29,765 nt of DNA from JAFLCM01 sp964510955 (GTDB taxonomy: Bacteria > Planctomycetota > Phycisphaerae > Phycisphaerales > UBA1924), in NCBI GenBank assembly GCA_964510955.1, contig CAZEDW010000048.1:1-29765 (forward strand), read 5' to 3'. The notes under the pieces are model-generated. The model was not told the origin of the DNA. It saw only the letters and a list, made by a program, of their open reading frames with translations, and made no database searches. The position numbers and the translations under genes were made by a program. Shown piece after piece: positions 20,687 through 29,765 of this stretch. Position 1 is the first letter of the stretch, and the number at the start of each line of letters is the position of its first letter.

Positions 20687-21776
20687 TCTTGATCCCGTCG
20701 GCGCTGGCCAGAACCTCCGGCGCCTGATCGATGGTGAACCGCCCGGTGATCAGCTTGCGGAGCGCCTCGGGCCAGCTCTTCTTGAAGATCTCCAGGTCGC
20801 GGATGGCCGCCTGGAACGCGTCGCGCCCGGCGTTGACGGTTCCCAGCAGCACCTGGTTCTTGAGCACCATGTTGCGCATGAGCTTGTCGGTATCCACGCT
20901 CGACGGCCCGCGCAGACCGGGGACACCCGTGAACACAAAGGCCGCGTTGGGGCCGCACTGCGCCAGAACATCGAACGACAGTTTCGAGGCGCCGGTAGCC
21001 TCGTAGACCACGTCGATGGTCCCGATCCGCTGATCGAGCTTGTCCACCGGCGTCGTGGCAGCAGAGATGTACTCGGCCCCGAACTCGCGGACCAGGTCGG
21101 CCTTGTCGCTGTCCTCCGCCTCGCGCGAATACACGAAGGTCGAGAAGCCCGCGGCCTTGAAGGCCATCGCCCCCAGCAGCCCGATCGGGCCGGCGCCGAG
21201 GATCAGCGCGTGGTGGCAGTGACCGGGCGCTCCCTTGCCCGCCGAAGGGCACGACCAGGGAAGACGCTGCTGCACCTGCCACACCTCGATCAAAGCCTTT
21301 TCAGCGATCGTCAGGGGCTCGATCAGCACCGCCACCTCCCGAAGGTGCGACGGCACCTTGAGCATGAACCGGTAGTCGTCCACGACATACTCGGTCATGT
21401 AACCGTGGCGCTGCTTGATGCCCCGCTCGGTGAACTCGCCCGTGTAGCAGAAGTCCTGGCGCCCCTCGCTGCACGAGGGACACTCGGGGCGCCCGCACGG
21501 GCGGCGCACGGTCAGGACGGCGAGGTCGCCGGGCTTGAACCCCTCGGCGTAGAGCCCAACCTCCACCACCTCGCCCACGGCCTCGTGGCCGATCACGAGG
21601 TGCTCCCCGCCGGCGGGAGGGAAACCGTAGTGAAACGAGCAGATCTCCTTGTCGGTACCGCACACCCCGACATCAAGGATGCGCAGCTTGACATCGGTCT
21701 GCTTGACCAGGGCGGGTTCGGGCTGATCGATAACGGCAACCTCCCGACGGGTCGGGAAGACGGCGAGGGCTTTCAT
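20667..21776 (-). CDS. Glucose 1-dehydrogenase-type zinc MDR dehydrogenase
   Basis: The protein has 369 residues and is a medium-chain dehydrogenase close in layout to archaeal-type glucose 1-dehydrogenase. The catalytic zinc region has GVCGTDKEI (Cys39) and HLVIGHEAVGEV (His64, Glu65), with Glu153 in LIEPLTIAEKAL. The structural zinc lobe has Cys94, Cys99, Cys102 and Cys110, the last in GRQDFCYTGEFTERGI, a stretch typical of that subfamily. The NAD(P)-binding loop is LGAGPIGLLG (193-202). It should oxidise glucose, galactose or a similar aldose at C1. The start is the ATG at 21776, with AGAGGA upstream; the longer frame to 21881 has no family similarity. It is the first gene of the gdh-aqp-GMC-VOC operon. 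The first Cys spacing (x4 rather than x2) is slightly unusual. Confidence 0.85.
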   Translation of the reverse strand: MKALAVFPTRREVAVIDQPEPALVKQTDVKLRILDVGVCGTDKEICSFHYGFPPAGGEHLVIGHEAVGEVVEVGLYAEGFKPGDLAVLTVRRPCGRPECPSCSEGRQDFCYTGEFTERGIKQRHGYMTEYVVDDYRFMLKVPSHLREVAVLIEPLTIAEKALIEVWQVQQRLPWSCPSAGKGAPGHCHHALILGAGPIGLLGAMAFKAAGFSTFVYSREAEDSDKADLVREFGAEYISAATTPVDKLDQRIGTIDVVYEATGASKLSFDVLAQCGPNAAFVFTGVPGLRGPSSVDTDKLMRNMVLKNQVLLGTVNAGRDAFQAAIRDLEIFKKSWPEALRKLITGRFTIDQAPEVLASADGIKNVISFA

Positions 21777-21874
21777 GGCGATGATCCTCTGAAATACGGG
21801 CGGGCGGCAGGCGCCGCTCGGGGCAGGTTGAGATGCCCGCTGCCGCGTCGGGTTACAGGCGTCGGCGTGAGCTT

Positions 21875-21892
21875 CCGGCACGACTGTGCCGG
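21875..21892. promoter_or_regulatory. Dyad between divergent operons
   Basis: CCGGCAC 21875-21881 is the inverse of GTGCCGG 21886-21892 around GACT. It lies between the minus-strand dehydrogenase operon and the plus-strand metal-efflux cluster. It could be an operator or just a hairpin; no regulator gene is nearby. Confidence 0.25.
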
Positions 21893-21968
21893 GCGCGCGG
21901 GCGGCGGCGCGGACGCCCGGGGCGCGCGAACGGCTCGGGGAGCCGGGTCTGCTGTCTGCACTCAGGGG

Positions 21969-21974
21969 TATACT
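21969..21974 (+). promoter_or_regulatory. -10 candidate TATACT
   Basis: TATACT matches the sigma-70 -10 consensus at five of six positions and ends 13 nt before the ATG at 21988. The leader would be about 6 nt and the gene has no Shine-Dalgarno sequence. No clear -35 element stands at 16-18 nt, so an activator may be required. Confidence 0.45.
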
Positions 21975-21987
21975 CTCGCACGAGCCG

Positions 21988-22452
21988 ATGCAAAGCAGAC
22001 CGCTTCATCAACTGATCGTCTTGGCGTGCCTCGCCGCGTTCTGCATTGGGCAAGTCCTGGGCTCGGCGGCCGTTCGATGCACCGACGCCGCCGGCGTCAC
22101 CCGGGTGGAGTTCTCTTGCCCGAAGGACCAGCACGGGCAGTGCGCACAATCGTGCGATCCCTGCGACACGGCGTCGGATGGCGACGATCACGGCGTCGAT
22201 GAAAGCGACGGGCCCCCCTCGCGTCCGGAACCGTGCAGGGACGAGCCCTTTGGGAAGCTCGCCTCCGGCACGCGGACATCAACCCCGAGCGTGTGCCTTG
22301 AGCCGGCGACGGGCCATTTCGCACTCAACGCGGCGTGGAGCTGGCCCAGTGTACTGAGGGCCGAGTCCTCCAATGTTTCGCGGATCGCACCTGATCGAGC
22401 GCGCCCGCCGGGCGGGCTGAGTCGGGCGCAAACACCCATTCTGCTGATCTAG
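21988..22452 (+). CDS. Small Cys-rich exported protein heading the metal-efflux cluster
   Basis: The protein has 154 residues. A hydrophobic N-terminus (LIVLACLAAFCIGQVLGSA) is a signal peptide or anchor. The mature part has seven Cys in all, four of them clustered at residues 44, 52, 56 and 59, then a His/Asp-rich stretch and PCRDEPFG at 82-89. The layout (a Cys-x-Asp-x-x-Gly start, a Cys cluster, then a CxDxP element, ending in a hydrophobic strand TPILLI) resembles short periplasmic proteins that I recall preceding heavy-metal RND operons in planctomycetes. No named family is certain. It may bind metal or sense it in the periplasm. The ATG at 21988 is chosen over upstream codons because the signal sequence starts there. 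The gap to the next gene is 258 nt, so it may or may not be cotranscribed. Confidence 0.55.
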   Translation: MQSRPLHQLIVLACLAAFCIGQVLGSAAVRCTDAAGVTRVEFSCPKDQHGQCAQSCDPCDTASDGDDHGVDESDGPPSRPEPCRDEPFGKLASGTRTSTPSVCLEPATGHFALNAAWSWPSVLRAESSNVSRIAPDRARPPGGLSRAQTPILLI

Positions 22453-22710
22453 CCCGAGCACGGCGCCAGGCACGAGCGCGCCGGCGGCGGGCCACGACGG
22501 TGTCGCGCCCCACCCCTGCGCCCTGCGCTCGGGCTCCGCAAGGCGTCGCGGCCCGACCCCCGCGCGATTCCCCCACCATCTGACGGTGTCTCCCAACGGC
22601 CCGGCGCCGCGGCGCTGGCTCGGTCAGGCCGCACCGCGTCGCTCACGCGATCTGACTCACCCGCCCCGCGTGCCCACGCTCCCGGCGACCCTCAATCCAT
22701 CAAGGAACTC
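22453..22710. other. Intergenic stretch before czcC
   Basis: I see no gene, tRNA or terminator in these 258 nt. They contain a 12-nt palindrome (GCGCCGCGGCGC) and, at the end, AAGGA 5 nt before the ATG at 22711. The frame of the preceding gene does not continue. Confidence 0.5.
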
Positions 22711-24177
22711 ATGAGTCCACAGACGTTGATTCCATCGAGGTGCGAGCGATCACCGCGGCATCGCTGGGGCATCGCGCTGGTGGCCGGCTGCTGCGCACTG
22801 GCGTCGAGCTGTCAACGCACGCCCCGGATCGACGCCGAGGCCTCGCGCGCGGTGGGCGCGGCGACGGGGATGGCGGCACCGGTCGAGTTTGTTGCTGTGG
22901 GCCCGGGGGGTGGCCCGCTGGACGAGCCCGGCGCGCCGGGAGCGCTGACGCGGGCAGACGCCCTCCGGCGCGCGGTAACGACTTCGCCCGAGGTGCAGAT
23001 GGTGCTGGCGCGCGTGAGGTCGGCGATGGCGGACTCGGATCAGGCACGCCTGCTCGCGAACCCGGTTCTCAGCGTCGTGCTCCGATGGGGGGCCGGCCCC
23101 GTCCAAGTCGAAACTTCACTGGCTCAGGAGCTGATTCAGGCTCTGCAAGCGCCTCGTCGGGCCAGCGCGGCGGACCATCGGCTGCGGGGCGAGGCGGCCA
23201 ACGCCGTCGCGACAGCGATCGATGTCGCCGTCGAGGTGCAGGAGCGGTACATCGCGGCCCAGGCCTCCGAAGCGCTTATCCCGATCTTGCGCGAGCGATT
23301 GACACTCCTGCAGAGGCTTGAGAGCGTCGCCGCGGCGAGGCTCGAGGCGGGAGAGGGGACCCGCAGCGATCTCCGCACGCTGGAGGCTCAGCGGGTCGAG
23401 CTGCAGGTGGAGATTGATCAGGGCGTGCTCGACGGCGCGCAGGAGCGGCTCCGACTGGCGCGTCTCATCGGTGAGCCATCGTCCGCCGCCGATTGGACGC
23501 TCGACCCCTGGGAGGTGCCCGCGGGGGCGAACTCGATTCCATCGGAGGACCGCTGGATCGCCGAGGGGCTCTCGTGTCGGCCGGAGGTACAGGCCGTTAT
23601 CTGGAAGCTGCGGGCGCTGGGAGACGAGGGGGCCCTGGCGGGCCTGCGATCATGGGAAGGAACGAGCGCCGGCGTTGACGCGCAGCGCGACGGCGGATGG
23701 TCCGTGGGACCTTCCCTGTCGGCGCCTCTGCCGCTCTTCGACGACGGGTCGGCACAGCGGGCACGGGTCTCAGCCGAGCAGATGGAGGCTCGCCACGAGT
23801 TGACGCTGGCCCGCCGGAAGGTCATCGAGGAGGTGCGGCTGGCGTACGTCGCGGTGACGGCCGGCGCGTCGAACCTCGCCCGAATCCGCGACAGCCTGAT
23901 CCCGCTGCAGGAGCAGCGCCGCACGCTCGCCGAGGCCGCGTACCGCGCCGGGCAGAGCGACGTGACGGTGCTCTACCTGGCCGAGCAGGACCTCCGACTC
24001 ACGCAGGCCAAGGCCATCGAGGCCGAGCGGCGGGCCGCGACTTCCCTGGTTCGGCTGCAGCGGGCCGTGGGCGGTCCTGGTGTCGCCTCGACGCTGATGA
24101 CCCCCGCGCCCCCGCCCGAGCCGCCTCGGCCTGAGCCGGCGACCGAACACGGCGCCGCTCAGCGTCCACGCCCGTGA
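22711..24177 (+). CDS. Outer-membrane factor of a heavy-metal efflux pump (CzcC-like)
   Basis: The protein has 488 residues and belongs to the TolC/OEP family. The N-terminus has a lipobox, LVAGC (Cys27), so it is probably a lipid-anchored outer-membrane protein. Two OEP repeats follow: LTRADALRRAVTTSPEVQM begins the first near residue 83, and the second begins near residue 280 with a long helical region ending in EQDLRLTQAKAIEAERRAA. Such proteins form the trimeric beta-barrel and periplasmic tunnel through which metal ions leave. The start is the ATG at 22711 with AAGGA 5 nt upstream. The tail is Pro-rich (PPPEPPRPEPA). It lies 59 nt before the fusion-protein gene and belongs to the same transcription unit as the next two genes. 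Confidence 0.85.
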   Translation: MSPQTLIPSRCERSPRHRWGIALVAGCCALASSCQRTPRIDAEASRAVGAATGMAAPVEFVAVGPGGGPLDEPGAPGALTRADALRRAVTTSPEVQMVLARVRSAMADSDQARLLANPVLSVVLRWGAGPVQVETSLAQELIQALQAPRRASAADHRLRGEAANAVATAIDVAVEVQERYIAAQASEALIPILRERLTLLQRLESVAAARLEAGEGTRSDLRTLEAQRVELQVEIDQGVLDGAQERLRLARLIGEPSSAADWTLDPWEVPAGANSIPSEDRWIAEGLSCRPEVQAVIWKLRALGDEGALAGLRSWEGTSAGVDAQRDGGWSVGPSLSAPLPLFDDGSAQRARVSAEQMEARHELTLARRKVIEEVRLAYVAVTAGASNLARIRDSLIPLQEQRRTLAEAAYRAGQSDVTVLYLAEQDLRLTQAKAIEAERRAATSLVRLQRAVGGPGVASTLMTPAPPPEPPRPEPATEHGAAQRPRP

Positions 24178-24236
24178 CCATGCTTTGGACCATCACTCCG
24201 TCCCGCAACCCCTCCTCACGCTGACTGAGGTTACCC

Positions 24237-25589
24237 ATGCACCACGCATCACAGGCTCGCGCCCTCGCGACTTCAACCCGCCTTTCGACGATCGCCGCTG
24301 CGGTCGCCGCGCTGGCTCTCATGGCGGGGTGCAAGAAGCACGCCGAGGGCGATGCCCACGATCACGGCTCAGAATCTTCAGCCACTGCTGATGAGCACGC
24401 CGGCCACGATCACGGCTCAGAAGCCGGCGAAGGACACGGGCACGCCGACGAGGTCACGCTCAGCGCCGAGAGCATCGAGCGATACGGCGTGAAGACCCAG
24501 CGGGCGCAGGTCAGAGTTCTTCAGCCCACGTTCGCCGCGCCGGCCCGGGTGGCGTTCAACGCCGAGGCCATGGCGCACGTCGGCTCGCCGCTGCGCGGGC
24601 GAGCGGTCGAGATCAAGGTGCGTCTGGGCGACCCCGTCAGTCGAAACGATGCACTGCTCGTGGTCGAAAGCCCCGAGCTCGGTGAGGCTCAGGCCGATTA
24701 CTTCCAGAAGCGCATCCTCGCGCAGACGGCGGCCCCGACGGTCGACCTGGCGAAGCTCGCGTGGGAGCGGGCCCGGGGCCTGTTCGAGCAATCCCAGGGC
24801 ATTTCCCTCACCGAGGTGCAAAAACGCGAAGCCGAATACAAGGCCGCTCTCGCGGCGCAGCGGGCGGCGGAGGCGGCGGTTGTCGGCTCCGAAAACCGGC
24901 TGCATCTGCTGGGCATGACACAGGCGGCGGTGCAGGACCTCGCGAAGACGGGCGAGATCGACCCTCGGTACGCCGTCCGCGCGCCCATCGACGGCCATGT
25001 GGTGGAGCGGGAGGTCACGCTCGGTGAACTGGTGAGCCCCGACCGCGAGGCCCTTCTGGTGCTCGCGGATACCAGCACGCTGTGGGTTCTCGCGGATGTG
25101 CCCGAAGCACGGTTGAACGAGGTCGCGGTCGGAGCCGAGGCGTGGGTGGCGGTCGGCTCGCCCACGCCCGATCGCATCGAGGGCAAGGTGGCGTTTGTGG
25201 CGCCCCTGGTCGACGCGGCGACCCGGACGGCGCAGGTGCGAATCGAGGTGCCGGCGTCGAAGGGCCTGGGGCTGACGCTGAAGCCCGGCATGTTCGCCCA
25301 GGTGGAGATCGCCGCCCACCCCCGGAAACACGCGGGCGCCCCCGCTTCGGGGCCGACAGTGGCCGTGCCCGACGGGGCGGTTCAGACCGTCGAGGGCGGG
25401 CCCGCGGTCTTCGTGCCGGTCGAGGGTGAGCCCGGCACATTCGCCATGCGGTCGGTGTCGGTGGGCCCGGGCGTGGGCGGGCTGGTCCCGATCCTGTCGG
25501 GCCTGGCCGAGGGCGAGGAGTTCGTCGTCAGCGGAACGTTCATTCTCAAGGCGGAACTCGGCAAGGGCAGCGCGGCCCACGTGCACTGA
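24237..25589 (+). CDS. Periplasmic adaptor of a heavy-metal RND pump (CzcB-like)
   Basis: The protein has 450 residues and belongs to the HlyD/RND membrane-fusion family. A signal peptide ends in LALMAGC (Cys32), a probable lipid anchor. Residues 35-70 are rich in His and Asp, with HDHGSE occurring twice, a likely metal-binding N-terminal extension. Barrel-sandwich halves flank a helical hairpin at about residues 150-225: PLRGRAVEIKVRLGDPVSRN and APIDGHVVEREVTLGELVSP. The beta-barrel domain follows with LKPGMFAQVEI. It links CzcA to the outer-membrane factor and may hand metal to the pump. The start is the ATG at 24237 with a weak GAGG upstream. It lies 59 nt after the czcC-like gene and 32 nt before the pump gene. 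Confidence 0.88.
   Translation: MHHASQARALATSTRLSTIAAAVAALALMAGCKKHAEGDAHDHGSESSATADEHAGHDHGSEAGEGHGHADEVTLSAESIERYGVKTQRAQVRVLQPTFAAPARVAFNAEAMAHVGSPLRGRAVEIKVRLGDPVSRNDALLVVESPELGEAQADYFQKRILAQTAAPTVDLAKLAWERARGLFEQSQGISLTEVQKREAEYKAALAAQRAAEAAVVGSENRLHLLGMTQAAVQDLAKTGEIDPRYAVRAPIDGHVVEREVTLGELVSPDREALLVLADTSTLWVLADVPEARLNEVAVGAEAWVAVGSPTPDRIEGKVAFVAPLVDAATRTAQVRIEVPASKGLGLTLKPGMFAQVEIAAHPRKHAGAPASGPTVAVPDGAVQTVEGGPAVFVPVEGEPGTFAMRSVSVGPGVGGLVPILSGLAEGEEFVVSGTFILKAELGKGSAAHVH
24356..24422 (+). repeat. 19-nt direct repeat encoding the His motif of CzcB
   Basis: CCACGATCACGGCTCAGAA occurs at 24356-24374 and again, identically, at 24404-24422, an offset of 48 nt (16 codons). It encodes the two HDHGSE copies in the His-rich N-terminus, so the motif grew by a recent in-frame duplication. 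Confidence 0.8.
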
Positions 25590-25621
25590 ATCCTCGCGTC
25601 GCATCCGAAGGAGACCCTGCC

Positions 25622-29188
<3,567 letters not shown>

Positions 29189-29199
29189 GACCGGGCGCC

Positions 29200-29676
29200 T
29201 TACCCGCGGCCCAGCGGCGGCCCGGTGAAGATCACACCAAACTTCGCGAACATCCCCGCGAGCTGATCGGGGGTCGCCGAAGCGCCAACGCGGTCAGCCT
29301 CACGGAACGGACCCTCCAATCCCGGCGGCGTGCACACGACAAGCATCCTTGACGGCGCATCGCCGATGTTCGAAAACGCGTGGGTGCTCCCCCGCGGCGC
29401 GACGAGGAACGCCCCCTTCTCTGCGATGAACTCCTTCCCGTCGACGACGAACCGCACGCGCCCTTCCAGCACATAGAAGTACTCGTCGTCGATGCTGTGC
29501 CGGTGGACCGGCGGGCCCGAGCCCGGCGGCGCCGTCTCTTCGAAGATGAAGCACCTGCCGCCGCTGGCCGCGCCGTCGGCGAGCACGCGGATGCGGTCTC
29601 CGACGACGTTCAGCGTCTCGCCCTCACTGGGGGAGAGCATCTTCGCCTTGGCTGACTGCATCGTCCGTTCTGGCAT
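29200..29676 (-). CDS. Cupin domain protein
   Basis: The protein has 158 residues with a single cupin fold. Motif 1 is GPPVHRHSIDDEYFYVLEG (His58, His60, Glu65) and motif 2 is GAFLVAPRGSTHAFSN (His99), giving the usual three His plus Glu metal site. No extra domain is present. Single-domain cupins of this size may be dioxygenases, isomerases or sensors, and the substrate cannot be read. It is preceded by AAGGAG 6 nt before the ATG at 29676 and by a tandem 9-mer. It converges on the czcA-like gene with only 11 nt between stops; there is no functional link to the efflux cluster. Confidence 0.85.
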   Translation of the reverse strand: MPERTMQSAKAKMLSPSEGETLNVVGDRIRVLADGAASGGRCFIFEETAPPGSGPPVHRHSIDDEYFYVLEGRVRFVVDGKEFIAEKGAFLVAPRGSTHAFSNIGDAPSRMLVVCTPPGLEGPFREADRVGASATPDQLAGMFAKFGVIFTGPPLGRG

Positions 29677-29689
29677 GGGGGGCTCCTTG

Positions 29690-29707
29690 TTGATCGAGTT
29701 GATCGAG
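29690..29707. repeat. Tandem 9-mer upstream of the cupin gene
   Basis: TTGATCGAG is repeated exactly at 29690-29698 and 29699-29707, 14 nt upstream of the cupin start codon. It may be a binding site for a regulator or a chance repeat. Confidence 0.35.
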
Positions 29708-29765
29708 CGGGCGACGGCGCGTGGCGTGCCGCTGCGCCGCGCGGGCGGACCGGGGGCCGGGGGGC

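Overview
The window comes from a very GC-rich bacterial chromosome, most likely a member of the Planctomycetota, probably class Phycisphaerae. I infer this from four things. Two secreted proteins end in a PEP-CTERM-like tail (Pro-Ala-Pro, a membrane segment, then Arg residues). A giant FG-GAP protein ends in a two-repeat dockerin-like domain finishing in Gly-Gln-His-Cys. A short STN/secretin-like exported protein is present. Both tRNA genes lack an encoded CCA. The placement is inference; no 16S gene is present. The first 53 bases are almost pure G and look like a sequencing or assembly artefact at a contig end.

Layout. 1-1427: G tract, a REP-like inverted repeat pair, a ComEA-type helix-hairpin-helix gene and a DedA membrane protein gene, both on the minus strand. 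1428-4836: three plus-strand genes: an exported protein with a C39-like cysteine-peptidase motif pattern, a GT4-like glycosyltransferase and an exported protein of unknown function. 4847-10743: tRNA-Arg, an HscB co-chaperone, an exported STN-like protein, a zinc-ribbon membrane protein, an RtcB RNA ligase, a tandem-GNAT protein and a second PEP-CTERM-like protein. 10964-16729: tRNA-Glu, the 1603-residue FG-GAP/dockerin protein with a gene-poor stretch upstream, and a small exported protein. 17108-21776 (minus): an overlapping four-gene operon, transcribed as glucose-1-dehydrogenase-type MDR enzyme, aquaporin, GMC oxidoreductase, exported double-VOC protein. 21988-29188 (plus): a metal-efflux cluster made of a Cys-rich exported protein and a czcCBA-type tripartite RND pump. 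29200-29676 (minus): a cupin protein.

How the genes fit together. The czc set forms an envelope-spanning pump. CzcA carries the D-x5-D-x6-E pattern of divalent-cation (Zn/Co/Cd/Ni) pumps, and CzcB and CzcA carry His-rich segments suited to metal capture. The gdh-aqp-GMC-VOC operon looks like a sugar or polyol oxidation unit with its own channel; the substrate is unknown. The other genes are single housekeeping or envelope functions.

Points most worth a second look: three genes without a Shine-Dalgarno sequence have a TANNNT box exactly 6 nt before the start codon, suggesting leaderless transcripts; an inverted REP-like pair whose inner stems differ by compensatory changes; several structured intergenic segments (4072-4135, 5565-5635, 8819-8871, 15994-16069); and the conserved-looking four-gene oxidoreductase/aquaporin operon.
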